Assembly (NCBI GenBank): GCA_039621445.1
Contig: CP154957.1
Location: forward strand, 16,314,595 to 16,378,594
DNA from: Euglena gracilis
Lineage: Eukaryota > Euglenida > Euglenophyceae > Euglenales
Reading direction: 5' to 3'
DNA length: 64,000 bases
The notes below the pieces were generated by a model, which did not search any database, was not told where the DNA came from, and saw only the letters and a program-made list of their open reading frames with translations. A program made the position numbers and the translations under genes. Shown in pieces: positions 11,041 to 23,285 of the stretch. Position 1 is the stretch's first letter. Each line of letters starts with the position of its first letter.

Positions 11041-11217
11041 GGTGCAGCTCAAGCTGGTGCTCAGTGCCCTCCGGGGCTTCGCCACCAAGTCCCGCTCCGT
11101 CCCCTCCGCCCTTCCCGGGACGCGTCTCCTGCTACCCCCCGTCCTCCGCGTCCCCCACGGCGGCCTCACCGCCCACGTCCGGCTGCTTAGCGTCGTGTGG
11201 CTTCGGAGCCTGGCTGT
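11041..11217 (+). CDS. exon-like segment, unknown protein
   Basis: Frame encoding VVQLKLVLSALRGFATKSRS followed by a Pro/Leu-rich stretch, with G/C third bases. Could be a real exon or chance GC-rich sequence beside the CCACCG microsatellite. No family recognised. Confidence 0.3.
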
Positions 11218-11372
11218 CACTGTGAGACCTGAAAGTTTGGGGTTTGGATGGTGCGTGCAGTTTTGGGGGAGGTGGCCCGCCATTGTGGATTTCACAGCGT
11301 TCCTGTGCGAGGCGGTCCTTGTTGGATGCCATCGGACGGGGGGGGGGGGGCGTGTGTGTGGCGATGATGGCA

Positions 11373-11435
11373 TTGAGGGGTGACAGTCAAGTTGCCATCG
11401 TTTCGGCTGCGTGAGTTCGAATCCCACCGTGACCC
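11373..11435 (+). other. tRNA 3'-half-like sequence
   Basis: GAGTTCGAATCCCAC matches a tRNA T-arm/B-box, and GTGACCC after it can partly pair with GGGTGAC 40-50 nt upstream. There is no D-arm or A-box and the span is too short for a tRNA, so at most it is a tRNA-derived fragment. Confidence 0.25.
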
Positions 11436-11458
11436 AGTTTTTGACGTGTTTGCACACA

Positions 11459-11650
11459 GCGCAGCGCCGGACTGGCCCCATACCCATCCCGGCGGCGCCG
11501 CCCCGCGCCGGGCCCCCGCAGCTCAGCGTGCAGACACTGCTCGACTTCCAGGCGGCGGCGCGGCAGAACGCCCATGCCCGCCGCATCAGCCGCCTCGAGC
11601 AGGAGGACGCCCTCGCGCCCAGGGCCCCGCGGCGGCCGGGCGTCACACGC
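11459..11650 (+). CDS. exon-like segment, unknown protein
   Basis: Encodes PPQLSVQTLLDFQAAARQNA and then HARRISRLEQEDALAPRAP with marked G/C third-position bias. Probably an exon of an unrecognised gene lying between the coiled-coil gene and the Mpv17-like gene. Boundaries approximate. Confidence 0.4.
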
Positions 11651-11819
11651 CCCCCCCCCCTGCCGGAGTGGCCGTACCCCCTCCAAGCTGTGAGGGGGGC
11701 GCCCTCCTCTCCTCGGCCATTCCAAGGTCGTGCCAAGCCTTGCTGCCCGAGGCCCTGTCCGCGACCCGGAAGGGTGCCAAGGCTAGGGACGGGCTCCGCC
11801 TGAGATCGTAGTACGAGCA

Positions 11820-14640
11820 TGCCACGGCGTGTATGGCAGGTAGTGTGTGGTGCTCCGCAGCCGTCCCCCTCCCATCCTTGTGATGGACAACCTTTTCCGT
11901 ATTTCCGTATTTTCCATGGTATTGCAATTATTGCCCTGCATCGGGTGCATGGTTTGTCCGTTTTTTTTGGTGTTTCTATTAAAAATTGGGGACAGGATTA
12001 GCATTGGGAATAGGGTTGGATGGGCTCTGCGGTAGGGCATGTCTTGGGTTCAATGAGTGCATGATGATTTGGATGTAATGGAGGCATACAAAACCACCTC
12101 ACCCAAATCTTAATTGAACCAAGGCATAATCTTGCCTTGTCCCCAACCCTGACCCATAGTCCTGACCCCACTACTTTCAGTAGGTTTCAACAGCCAAATA
12201 TGTATTTTTGCAGGAGATAGCGAAAAACCACTGATCACATCTGTTTAACGTACGTATTTGGAACCTCCCCTGCCATAATTGCTGGGGTATTTTGTTTTGA
12301 GTTTGTAATTGTGCATCCTCAAGATCTGGATGATGCACAATGTTGGATTCTTCATCCTGATGCCATCCGGTCTCTTTTTGAAAAAGCGAGATAGGTGTAC
12401 CAAATGATAAGGCATTCTTCAACCCAAAGCTGTTGTAATTTGAGTTCCCACCATCCGGGTTCATCCTCTTTCACCCCCCCAGGAATAGGAGACAATGGAA
12501 CATTATCAAGCAATTCCTGTTGGGATGGGGTGCGTCTCCAAATGAGAAAATAGATGTGCTTGTCTGCCTGGTGGGCGACGGTGTGATGTGTGCTGTGGTA
12601 TGGCTGCCACCTCTCACCACTCGGCATCCTGCGGTGCACCACAAGCACTTCGGGCCGATCTAATTCCGCTCAACCCATTTATCCTCTGAATGTGCCTCTT
12701 ATTTCTTTTGCTGCCTCGCCTTCATCCTGCATCAGTTTTTGGATTTTGTCCTTGCACACACTGGTCAATGAAACTGCACTAGTTAAAGAAACCAGAAGTC
12801 CGATGTCATTTCCTGACTTGTTGACACCCAAAATGATGAATTGTTTTGCCACGGCGCTCGCACCCCCTGCACAGACATGCATATGGATGCGGACACATCG
12901 CTTCAGGTCAGCGTTGCTGCCGCTCCCGGTAGAGGCGTGATGGGGAATTTCCTTGGCCCTGTTTTCATCATGAATTCCATTCCATTCCATTCCATTCTTC
13001 CATTCCATCCAGGAACGTGATGGCAGACTCCCCTCCCTCCCCTGCCCAGGGCTTCAAAGAGCCCAGCTTTCCTTTCTTTTTGTGCTCATCCTTTGCACGC
13101 ATGTCCGGGAGGCCGCCCCATGTCCTTCTCAGGTGATCAACCCTCCCCACCAGTCAGGGGTGGCACAAATGTGTTTTGTTTGTGCGTGTGTGTATATTTT
13201 GCTTTTCCCCAAAATTATCACATTTTTTTCTGGCGATTTTTTTGATTGCTGTTAAATGGCTTCGACCTTGAAATATTCTGCATTTTGAACAAGACTTTTC
13301 TCCCTCCTGTGACCAGATTTTCCATCAAGTTTTTGCTATTTTCTTTTTGGGCTGGCATGCATGTTTTTGGAATCAGAATGTTCCTATTTTTTTTGAAAAT
13401 CATTTTTGAACTTTTATGTTCTGGACCCCCAAAGTGTGTTATTCAATTGAATTTTGCATTTTTTGTGTCTTTTTTTGTGTCGTGTTTTCCAAGGCATGTT
13501 GCCCTGCAGCGGGCAACTGACAGGTTTATGTCTAAATCGATCGAGTGAGGGGCAAAAATCAGACTGGTTTTTGAAGCAGAAATGGGCAGTGACACCCAGG
13601 GGTGCAGAGGAAGAGTATGACCCGCACCCCTCCTGTCGGTCTTGTGCCTCCCCGTGCTGTATCGCCTTCTGCTCCCGCGAACCGAGGGCGTTAACCGCGT
13701 TGCAACCCTACCTCCCTTCCCACGTACTCACTGATGTGTCAACCCAATCCCATGTCAGAGTGTGACTTCTTGACAGTCCGAAATGCGGACAGGTGTGATT
13801 TTTTTGTGTGGGGTGAGAGTGTCAGCCCCTGGAACCCGAGGGAGGCAGGGCTGCACGGGAACCTCGGCAACCTCCCGGGTGAGGTCAACTCCCCCACCAG
13901 GCCTTACCACACAGCCCTGGGGGGAGGTTACATTTAGGGTTTGGGTTTGGGTTGGGGTTAGGTTCTTTGTGCGATCCCCTGTGAGGTCCCTCTTTCAAAC
14001 AACTTTGGTGCACCCTACCACAGTTGAGGTGGGGAAAAAACTTCAAACCCCATTTGCATCTTTTTTTAAGCTTTTTCATAGAAACTACCAGGGTTTGTGA
14101 CAAATTTTTCTGGTTTGCTTTTGAACATAGGCTCAAAACCCATTCCCCAATTTTTTTTGTAATTTTCCCTATGAGTTTCCATTGCTTCCCACCGGACATT
14201 TTCGGCCCCACCCATACCCATTCCCCACAGTGCGGGACCTCGGGGGTGGAGGCGGGGGCCGGGGGGTATTTCCAATCAAGAGAGGCCTGGAACTGGGGTC
14301 GCCGGGAAGGTGTGCTCTGTTGTGGCCAGGGTTCGGGCGTTGATGGGTTGGTTTGATGGGTGATGGGGAACCCCTGTCTTTATCTGAAATCAGCGTCGTA
14401 TGTTGTTGGACCGCCGGAAGATGCCCGAGTGAGGTTCACCCACATCCCAGAGCCGGGGTTCTCATACGTTGAACCACCCAGCGAGGGCATGAGGACACCC
14501 GCTTTTTTTGCCGAGACGAGGTTTTGTCGACATGCGGACACCCGGCATGAGGACAGGCCACACGACAATGTCCGACACCCACTTTGCCAACACATCCAGT
14601 GGCAGTGTTGGTGGTTAGTGTTTGTGTGCCAGCTGCCCTC
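11820..14640. other. non-coding stretch
   Basis: Nearly balanced base composition and no exon-like codon bias. Only a short (ATTCC)n run near 12,972-13,006 and a GGTTTGGGTT run near 13,937 stand out. Nothing else recognised. Confidence 0.5.
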
Positions 14641-14645
14641 CCCCA

Positions 14646-14657
14646 CCCCCCCCGCAG
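14646..14657 (+). promoter_or_regulatory. candidate spliced-leader acceptor, Mpv17-like gene
   Basis: A C-rich pyrimidine tract ends in GCAG at 14,654-14,657, 38 nt upstream of the ATG at 14,695. In euglenozoans such a pyrimidine-AG would receive the spliced leader. Inferred from position only. Confidence 0.35.
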
Positions 14658-14694
14658 GGTCCCCCGCCTCCCGGGCCCGACCCCGACCCACACC

Positions 14695-14810
14695 ATGAAC
14701 ACCATCCAGCGCCTCAGCCAGCAGTATGCCGTCCCGAGGCTGGTGGTCAACAATCCGCTGCTCGTTGGCAGCAGCGTCCTGTTCGCCAAGGGGCTGATTT
14801 GCGACTCTCT
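14695..14810 (+). CDS. Mpv17-like, exon 1
   Basis: Starts at ATG 14,695 (MNTIQRLSQQYAV..) and ends 3 nt before TGGGG, which pairs with CCCCA at 15,752-15,756. The joint gives CDSL-AQLLEQ in frame. First membrane helix around LLVGSSVLFAKGLI. Confidence 0.75.
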
Positions 14811-15310
14811 GAGTGGGGTGCCCCAGGCTCTCTCCGCGTGGCAGTGGCTGACATTGATTGCCATCCCCACGAGCAGGAGGATTTTTTCCCTTTTCAACTG
14901 TGCGCGAGGACGGCATTTTTTAATTTGTTATTTTGCATGTGTTTCATAAAATATCTAATAGTAATAATAGCTAAAATATGCGCATATATGGATGGATGGA
15001 TGGATGGATGGATGGATGGATGTTTTTTGTTTATTTTTTGTATATATTGTACATGCACGCGTACATCCATATGGATGCATCATACATACACATGTGCATA
15101 CAAATATATAATCATATGTAATGCCCATAAGGCACCCCTAAACTGCAATGCCCACATGCCATTTTTGGTGACATTCGTTGTTACCAGAAGTAGAGTTAGG
15201 GTTGCGGTTATAGTTCAGATAAACATTAGAGCTAGAGCATTAGGTTCCAAAAAAAATCTGCAGATATTTCCACTAAATTTATGCTCAAGTTTATACCAAA
15301 GTTGCAGCCC

Positions 15311-15344
<34 letters not shown>

Positions 15345-18300
15345 TGAGGCTCTAGTATGATATATATTTTAGTGTATATGTACATACATTGCATCCATAA
15401 ACTGTCCCCCCCCCCCAGGGATCCAGTAGTTTGGTGAGGGGGAGAGCATTGTAGTAACTGTGTCAGGGTTACAAAGTATCGTTCAGAAAGGGATTAGAGT
15501 TGTGGTTAGGCCGAGTTGGGAAGTTCGGTCCTAATCTTTGGCCTAATTCTGGTCTATGTCTGGACATCTTTCAACATATATGGTCTGTATATAAAATTCC
15601 CCACCTTCCCACGCCATCCAGCAGATTTTGGGGCAATTGTGGTGACAAAGGTACCGCACAAGTAAGCCTTGCATACTGATGCCACGTCGCAAGCCCCCAT
15701 CGACCTCCCACGCATTCCCCACGCTTTTCCCGGCCGCCATCGGCCGCGGGGCCCCAGCGCCGGCCCAGCTGCTGGAGCAGCCCGCGGTGGCGGTGCCCCT
15801 CAACTGGCACCGCACGCTCGCCCTGGCCCTGTACGGCGCCGTCCCGGAGGCCATCATCGCCTACCACTGCTACAAGACGCTGTTCCCCCAGGCGGAGGCG
15901 TACGCGAAGGGCAGAGCCCGCCTGAACTCAAAAGGTCAAAGTTAAAGAAACGTCACAAATTGTGTTCCCCCTCTGGCTCGTTGCCCCCCCCCCAAGGTGG
16001 CGCCCCTGTTGGCACCAACATGGACTCCCCTTTTCCAGGCATTTGGCTTGGCAGCTCATTGGCCGCCGTGGGTTGTTGGGGCAACATGCCCCCCCCCCCC
16101 CGAAGTTGGCACCCCATCCCATGGGGGCTACCCGGCCCAGGCCCATGAGCCATGGGGGGGATTGCCAAAGCTCCATGTAAATTGTCAGCGTTCACACCAA
16201 AAGTCATTTGAGTTCTTTTTTTCTGTCCAACCCCCGACCGACAAGACCTCTCAGGCATTTGCCAATACATCAGTGAATCATCTCAACCCTGCCCCACAAG
16301 CTCGTGGCCAGCCAGCTTTCAGCAAAGTGCTGGCGTGAGGCCCCCTTCAAGTGTGCCGTGCGCGCGACGCGGCTCGGCCGGCTCGCGATCGCGCTGGCGC
16401 TGGACAATTTCGTGCTGTGGCCGCTGCTCATCTACCCGACGTACTACCCGATCTACGCGCTGTGCAGCCGCCCGCGCGAGGGGCCCCACCCCGTGCCCCC
16501 GGTGGAGGTGGAGAGTGGCCGTGCGCTGGAGCCGGAGAGGAGGTCCCCCCCCCTCCCGCCGCCATGCCGCCCAAGTATGGGATAGGGCCCATTTCCACCC
16601 ACACCAATGCAAACACAGGGCACCAGGTTTCAGGGGTGCCACGATTGAGGTTTCCCCATCCCCCCCCCAAGCCCATCCCACGGCACTGGGGTCAACCCTT
16701 TGCTTAAGGGTTCGCAGTACCCCCCCCCGGGAGGGGGCTGGACTGCAACTTGTCCAAATTTGGCCTGTGGGAATTCTAGTGGAACCCCCCTGGGGGGTCT
16801 GGCGAGTCCATTTTTTTCCAGTGTCTAGCAAAACGGCAAAGTGGCTTGCCAGTGGACCCCCCCCCAGTCCTTAAACAATGGCCCGACTGGGGTGTTGGTC
16901 CAGATCCCCCTCCCCACTTGTGGTCTCATGTCAAACCTGTACTGCTGTTTCTCCTTTCAAGCATACCCGTCCCCCCTGCACCATGTTGTTCCTGTAGTAC
17001 AGCGTCTCGCCCATACCATTGCTTAACACCTGTCCCACCCCACCCCCCGGGGGCGGGGGGTGACTGACTGGTTTTTTCAGAGTGACTGACTGGTTTTCTG
17101 GCCCAGAGCCCCCCCCCGGGGGGGGGGGTTAGGCCCGAAAATGAAGAAGTGGCTGGCCTGGCGCCGAAGGCGCCGGAATTTTTTGTATTTTTTGAGACTT
17201 TTGGCAAATTTTCATTGCCTCCTCACCATTCAGGAGTGGACGATCCCCCCGGGGGGGGTAAAGTGACTGACTGGCTTTTTGGGAAAAAGTGACTGACTGG
17301 TTTTTTCAGAGTGGACAGTGACCCCTAGGGGGTCGCTAAGCAATGGTATGGTCTCGCCCTCCTCCAGCCCCGCCCCCCACATCCCATCGCTGCTTTTGTC
17401 CGTTTTGTCCGTTGGTCCACAAGGCCTGTGGGCCAACCGGGTGGGGGAGGCCCGTCCTGCACCGTTCCCTTCCCCCCAGGCTTGAGCCGGCGTGGCGGGT
17501 GGCGGCGGCCTCCCTGAGGACGTATTTCACCGTCGGCCAGCTCCCTGCCACCCTGCGGTCCCGAACCTGCCCCGCCGACCAGGCTTCTTTTTAAGTCAGC
17601 AGATCCGCCCCCCCCCCCTCCGGGGGAGGGTGGTGGGTGGGTGGGGCCCATGCCAGAGGCCCGGGATGGGCTTTGGTGCGAAGCGCCGAATTTTTTTGGG
17701 AAATGGCCTCAGACGGCCCGATTTTGTCCCCCCCCCTCCCGTGGGTCCCGTGCCGGGCTGGGTTGGTGGGGGGGACCCCGGGGGGGGTCTTAAAAGAAGC
17801 CTGCCGCTGATGCTCCCAAGGATCCCCTCGGTTTCATTTTTGGGATGGGTGGGATCGCTCCCCCCAGGGCAACACTGCAGCCAACTCATCCAGCCATTTG
17901 TGCCCTCCCACCGCTTTATCTAAAGACTAACTTGCATTGGGATCAGTGGCGCTGTGCGGGGGGCTGCCCCGGACTTTGCGGAGGTCAACCTCACCAGCAT
18001 GGCGTTCTGGGTCCCGGCTAGCGAGGGCTGGGCTTGACCTGGGGCAGGTCTAAAGGCATGTTGGGAGTCCCCTCCGAGGAGGGTCATTAGAGTCATTTTG
18101 TGTTTCTTTGTCAAACCTGATGGATTCTCACCGATGCACACCTGTTTTCCCCCAGCTCGTCTTGTTCTTTTGGTTTGTTTTCTTCTCGTGTTGTTCTGAT
18201 GATTGGTGTCCAGGGAGTATAAAAGTTGCGAGAATTTGTTCAGCTCTCACTGACTTGGCTGGGAACTGTCATGTGTGGCATGAAAGGGGTGTGAGAAGCA

Positions 18301-19455
18301 GAAGCATGGAGTATTTTGAGAAGGATTTTGCAGCTTGGGTAGGTGGATGGAGGTGATTTCTTCAGGTGCCCAAAATGTAATAATGACGTTTTCTGATAAC
18401 CTCTGAGAAATTTAGAGACGTCTGTAGTTCAGGGTTTCCCCAGTGCTCCTTTCAGAATACGCACCAAGACCTTGGTGCAAAGGAATGATTGAGATCCAGG
18501 TGTCAATCAGGCCACGGTCGAATGGGCATGAGTGTCTACCCCCCCCCCGGCTCATTAGCCCGCGCCACGTTAACTTCGGGGGGGGGCATGTTGACCACAC
18601 ACAGCCAACAGGAGCCAGGATGCCTGGCGGGGTCCTTACCGGCCCCAACAGGCCGGGGGACCAATTTTGGAGGGGGGCATGTTGGTCCCAACAGTCGGGG
18701 AGGCCAACGAACTGGGGGGACAAAAGGCGGGGCAGTTGATCAAACAAAGCTTTCCACCAAGTCATGGGGTTCCTTCCAGAGGAGTCAAGGAGCGTCGGCA
18801 CACACGCGTGTGTATGTGCGAGTGCAGGTGCGTGTGATTCGCATGTATGTGTGTGCACGGGTGCGATGTGGGGAGCGATGCCCAACGCCGTCCCACCAAC
18901 TCCTTCACGTTCATGTTCGTCGCCCACCGCTGGCGCAGCACCTGCATGGGTGCCCTGGCCTTCGTGTACGGCGTGGGCTGGAGCCTGCAGTCAGGGCGTG
19001 GTGGAGGAAGAATGAGTGCCGTGGCAAACATACGTTTGGGTACATACTGTTTGCTCTCTGGCAAGGAACCTGGGGCCGAAACTGGCCAGTTTTCGGGATG
19101 TTTCACAAAATGGTGATTTACCCTCTGCAGTGTGCATGTAATGTCAGAACATAAAACTGCTGTTATTTTTCCATGTCAAGTATTGCTTGCCCCATAATGC
19201 CCACTACCGCGAGGTTGTCCCCGGCTACTCTTCGTTGGAAAGACTGTGTTTTTATTTTTGCATATCTGGGTCTGGAAAGTACATATTTTTAAGCCAGCAC
19301 ATGATGCTATGCATACTCCATGTGCTTTTGATACAGGGTTGATATGGTGTGAGTCACACGGCACTGGGTCCCCCACACTTCACCCGGATCCACACCAACC
19401 CTGTGGGCAGCAGCAGACGCTACGGGAGAGCCACCGGAAGGAGGGCCGTGGCTGA
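14695..19455 (+). CDS. Mpv17/PMP22-family membrane protein (gene span, 7 exons)
   Basis: Small integral membrane protein of the Mpv17/PMP22 family, whose members sit in the inner mitochondrial or peroxisomal membrane; the substrate is not settled for the family. Exons: 14695-14810, about 15762-15912, about 16338-16463, 17509-17534, 17972-18004, 18901-18988, 19409-19455 (stop TGA). Joined length is about 200 residues, the usual family size. Family signals in order: SSVLFAKGLICDSL-AQLLEQ (the G-D-x-x-x-Q start of the family), LNWHRTLALALYGAVPEAII (W-R-T then second membrane helix), LDNFVLWPLLIYPTYY (DQ-x-x-x-P helix), LRTYFT, and FTFMFVAHRWRSTCMGALAF, matching the NF-x-x-VP-x-x-R and A-x-x-W end. 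Five of six introns can be joined in frame with the paired-end rule; the intron after exon 2 was not resolved. A young TIR element (17,012-17,350) lies in intron 3. Confidence 0.8.
14990..15022. repeat. (GGAT)n microsatellite
   Basis: About eight GGAT units in intron 1 of the Mpv17-like gene. A (TA)n run follows at 15,313-15,342 and the AT-rich intron contains TTAGGGTT motifs. Confidence 0.9.
15762..15912 (+). CDS. Mpv17-like, exon 2
   Basis: Encodes AQLLEQPAVAVPLNWHRTLA then LALYGAVPEAIIAYHCYK TLFPQ. Start set by CCCCA plus 5 nt. The 3' end is uncertain (15,89x-15,94x) because no good pairing to exon 3 was found. Confidence 0.7.
16338..16463 (+). CDS. Mpv17-like, exon 3
   Basis: Encodes APFKCAVRATRLGRLAIALA then LDNFVLWPLLIYPTYYPIYA, the third family helix. 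Ends 3 nt before GCCGCCCGC, which pairs 8/9 with GCGGGTGGC at 17,495-17,503. The 5' boundary is approximate. Confidence 0.7.
17012..17350. mobile_element. 339-bp TIR element with exact 8-bp target duplication
   Basis: Ends CATACCATTGCTTA and TAAGCAATGGTATG are perfect inverted repeats. The direct repeat GTCTCGCC is exact on both sides (17,004-17,011 and 17,351-17,358). Interior: GTGACTGACTGGTTTT repeats and G/C-run hairpins, no coding capacity. It lies in intron 3 of the Mpv17-like gene. EFL1 intron 12 has nearly the same termini (CGTACCGTTGCTTA..AATGGTACG), and a right-end copy lies at 29,600-29,682. Confidence 0.9.
17509..17534 (+). CDS. Mpv17-like, exon 4 (26-nt microexon)
   Basis: Encodes SLRTYFTV with its first codon split with exon 3. 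Flanked by GCGGGTGGC plus 5 nt upstream and by CAGCTCCC at 17,538, which pairs with GGGGGCTG at 17,959-17,966. Both joints are in frame. Confidence 0.6.
17972..18004 (+). CDS. Mpv17-like, exon 5
   Basis: Encodes DFAEVNLTSMA. Start set by CTG plus 5 nt. I end it at 18,004 because TGGG..CGGC after it pairs with GCCG..CCCA before exon 6. The open frame continues as FWVPA, so the exact end is uncertain. Confidence 0.55.
18901..18988 (+). CDS. Mpv17-like, exon 6
   Basis: Encodes SFTFMFVAHRWRSTCMGALA then FVYGVGWSL, the last membrane helix and the conserved basic residue of the family. Followed by CAGGG..TGGTG (from 18,992), inverse of CACCA.CCCTG (to 19,403). Confidence 0.75.
19409..19455 (+). 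CDS. Mpv17-like, exon 7 with stop
   Basis: Joins exon 6 as SLQ-QQTLRESHRKEGRG and stops at TGA 19,453-19,455. The basic tail is typical of where Mpv17 proteins end. Confidence 0.65.
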
Positions 19456-22260
19456 GCACCTCAACGACCCCCCCCCCCGGCTGCCGGGGCCGGGACACGA
19501 CCCACCCAGGCCGCCACCTTGGGGGCAGCGGTGTGCCGTCCCACCCTCGCCTCCCACTGGGCACGTCCCCCAGGCAGTCCCCCAGGCGTCCAGATGGGAA
19601 TGGGGTCTCACCGAGATTTCGCCAATTCGAGAAATAAAGAAAACCCATGAAAGCAGAAAGCAAACTGCTGAAACCGCTTCCCAAAATGGTCGAAATGGGT
19701 GGAAAGTGAGGGGTTCCCCCTCATTTTCCCGCCCGTTTCTGGTCATTTTGTGCCATTTTGGCCGGTTTGGACAAATTTGGCCATGATGAGGATGTCGGAG
19801 AATGGCATGTTGGGCCATTTCTGGTCTGTTGGTTATTTTTGGGCGTTTTTTGACGCCTTTGCCTTGGTATCTGTTTTTTTTTGGTAGTTTCGGGAACCAC
19901 ATTGGGCCATTTTTGGTCTTTTTGGGACATTTTGGGGCCATGAACTTTCATGAGCATTTTGGGTCACTTTGGGGGTTTGGGGCAATTTTGGCCTGGGTTG
20001 ACCATTTTCACCCCCACTGACAACGACCCTCATGATAGCGGCACACCAACTCAAAATTTATATAACGACCGTCGTTGCAAATGGGGGAATTTAAGGGGAT
20101 GGACTTTGCATGTACACCATCAACCTCAAAATGGCCAGAGAGAGACTTTTTTTTTTAAGAGGATGATCGCCAAGGAAGAGACCAGGTTTCATGTTTGGTT
20201 ATATGGAGGTGTCCCTTTGCATTTAGGAACCAAAATTTTCTCTGCAGCATTCTGTGTCAATTTTTTGGATTTTTTCCCCATACACATGGAATGGTTTTTT
20301 TGCTCAAGTTTTCAACCTGACTCAAACCAGCACGATTGTAATAAAATTTTGGGCACCACTGTTCAAGCTGTTATGCACATCCACCCCTTTGGGACTGGAT
20401 GGGACACAGGTGGCTGCGCGGCGCCCACTCCTCTTGGTGCCTTGCATCTGTGAGCCAGTCGGGTCTGCAGCACCCCATCCCTGTACTACCAAGACGCTGT
20501 CGGCTGGCCCCCCGTTCACTGAAAACACTGCAGCAGGTCAACCCTAATCCTTTTTGAAGACAACACAAAGTCTTGCTAGTGAATGCAGCTTTATTTCTGG
20601 ATATTTTTTTTGAAAATGAACCGGGAGAAATATTTTTTTTGTTTTACTTCATCTTTTGTCTCATGCATCCAGGCAGGGTCACCCAAACATCAACCTATGT
20701 CGGAGGGGTTTACAATTATCCCCCCCAATGCATTACTGTCTCTGCCTTGGAATTGGTCGAATAATTTGTGGGCAAGCAAAGGATTGTCTTTTGACTCCTT
20801 TGCGCGTGCCTGTCGTCTTCGTAGTTTAATAGTTTTCCTGTTTGAGGACAACAGCAGTTCCCCAACCGACGCTTTCTTGGAACTGGATTTTTTGGTCGCT
20901 GCCAGGGGACAGGGTTCACATCTGGAGGGTATTGGGGGGGGGGGGGTTGTCGGGTTGGTCCATTGCCCCAGGGTTCGACATTAGGAGAGTGCCACGGCTT
21001 CAGATAAGGAGTCTCCCCTCACCTCCCTGCCAAGGAGGGTCCAGACCGACCCCAGGGGGGGGGGGGGCACCTGGAACCCCGGTACCCCGCCTCTCACCCC
21101 GCGACCTTCCCTTGTTTCAAGCCATTTTTTTATTTTTCCCACTCCCAGGCGTGGGCCCCCCCCCAGGTTTTGAAAAACCACCTCCACACACTCCTTTTCT
21201 ATATGGAATTGTTGAGGGCCCAGGGACCGGTGGCCAGGGCTGTCTTTCCCCGGGCTCCAATTCCCCGAATCCCGAGCGACAGACCGGGCGGTTTGTCGCA
21301 CGCAGTAAGAGCGCTGTATTCCCCCCCCCCCCCCTGCCCCTGCACCCCCCTTCCCCTCTGCCCTCCTTCCACTGTCCCCAACGCGTATCGAATGCGTGGG
21401 TCTTTAAATCCTCGCGCCACTCTAGCCTCCGTCCCCTGCCATGGCCTCGCTGTGGCGAACGGCACACCAATGGTCCCACGTAGCCATTGAGCTCATTGAG
21501 CAGGTGTGGTTAGAAAGGGGCGTTTTGCGGTTCATTTTTTTGTGAAGCACAACAAACTGGATTTTTGGCAGCGGGGGTTGATGGCGGTTTGACCCGTTTT
21601 TATCTTTGGGTTCTGTTAACGCAGCCATTCATCAAGGAACGTTTTATTATTTTTTTGGGGTGGCTGTTTAACAATAATACTAGAAATTACCCCCCCCCAC
21701 AGTGCCAACCGTTTTCACCGAGAAGTTTCTATTTCTTCTGTCAATTTTTCTCTTGCGAGACACATGAATAACTTTCATAAATGTAACAAACAGTGATTCT
21801 CTCATGGACCAGCCACACCCACCCTCATCTTCTTCGCCCATTTTTGCCTTCTTTCCGGCCAGACCAACGTTAGACGCCTGTTAGATGTGGATGATTTCAC
21901 CATAAATCTCAACAGATGGGAGTCTGCTGCGGTTTGCAGACCAGCAGCACCACCTGGTGGGGTTCGGCAACCAAGAAATTCTTGCATTCTGTGAAGTCCA
22001 GAGGAGCAGGACGAATTCCAAGTTGTTTTCCGCGGATTTTGACTGAACTGTCTGGGGCACGCCGCAGAATATTCCGGAATACCCCGCAATGTGGGGAAAG
22101 CGTGTGTTTCAACGTGTTTTTGGCGAGGGAATGCTGTTCCAAAAGAATTGGCAGGTTGGGAGGTCAAAAAAAATTCCGGCATTTCGCTCGGGTCATTTGA
22201 AAAAGGTTAAAAAGGTTTCCACCACCTGGGGATGCATGCGGGAGGAAGGAACAGAAGTTG
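19456..22260. other. intergenic stretch
   Basis: No exon-like bias. Repeated GGCCATTTTTGG/GGGTCATTTTGG motifs occur at 19,690-20,010 and C-runs near 20,940, 21,050 and 21,320. No gene, tRNA or clear TIR element recognised. Confidence 0.5.
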
Positions 22261-22282
22261 GCTTGGCTGGTGTTCCGGAATG

Positions 22283-22400
22283 AACAGAATCCGCCCATTG
22301 GAGTCCGTCCGTGCCCTGCCTGCCAGCGAGGCCTGCCTGCGGCCCATCGCGGCGACGCCCCTGAGCCTGCCCGACGCGCTCCGGAGTGGCCTATTCCGGT
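22283..22400 (+). CDS. exon-like segment, unknown
   Basis: Frame RPLESVRALPASEACLRPIA then ATPLSLPDALRSG with G/C third bases, standing out from AT-richer surroundings. TTCCGGAAT-type sequences lie just outside both ends and may be paired intron ends. Identity unknown. Confidence 0.3.
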
Positions 22401-23285
22401 GTATTCCTTGGAAGGAGAACTGCTGCCTGTCCTTGCCGCTGCGCCGCCTGTGACCCCCATGCTGATGCATCCCTGCCCCGCAGCGATGCCGCTGCTGTCA
22501 ACTCCCCTGGTTGGGCTGTCCCCCGCTCCGATCACCGATCACAACCTACATCTGGGGCTTTTGTTAATTATTTCCTGGCAGATGCACCTTGGTATCCTAA
22601 AGTTCAATCCTTACCCTGTTGTTTTTATATGCACCACAAATGCTGCCGAGCATATTGCTTGTAGCTGTATTGTTGGTGTTCTTTGCCTACAATATGAAAT
22701 AATTGTGTAGGTAAGTGGGTGTCCTTAGAAATAATGAGTAGGTGTTCTTCACCCACAATGTTGAAACAATGAGTATAGGAAGTGAGAAAAAAAGGTTTGA
22801 TAAAAGTGAATCAACCCTGCACTACCTTGAGAACACACGTTTTCTCACATCCTTTTTAATGGCAATTGCGTAGCCTCATTAACAAATTATCTTCAAAAAA
22901 TGATGTGTATGTTTCGGGACATTTTCTCTCCAGCAAGGTTTAATGGTCCAGAACTCTGCGCCTGTTTTCCACATCACACCACAGTATTTGCATTTCCTTG
23001 ATCCAATGCTCCAAGGTCGTTGCCCGCCCATAACCTTCTCCCACCGCTTATTTTGTCTCACCCCACTGCCCCCATGGCATTGATCGACGTGTAACTGCGT
23101 CAGCCTCTTGAACGCTTCCTCCAACATCGTTGAGAATTTTTGTGCCACTGTCTGCTTGCTGTGTTTAAAACCCCTTTGTCTCCATTCGCTCATTCTGGAT
23201 TATTTTTGGTTTGTTATTTGTTTGTTTGTTTGTTTGGCAGGCGGGAGCTTTCGCTCCCCCCCCCCCCGGAGGGGTTTCCCAAATG

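Noticed and set aside
11373-11435. Intact tRNA gene
   Set aside because: Has a T-arm-like segment but no D-arm, A-box or full acceptor stem within 75 nt.
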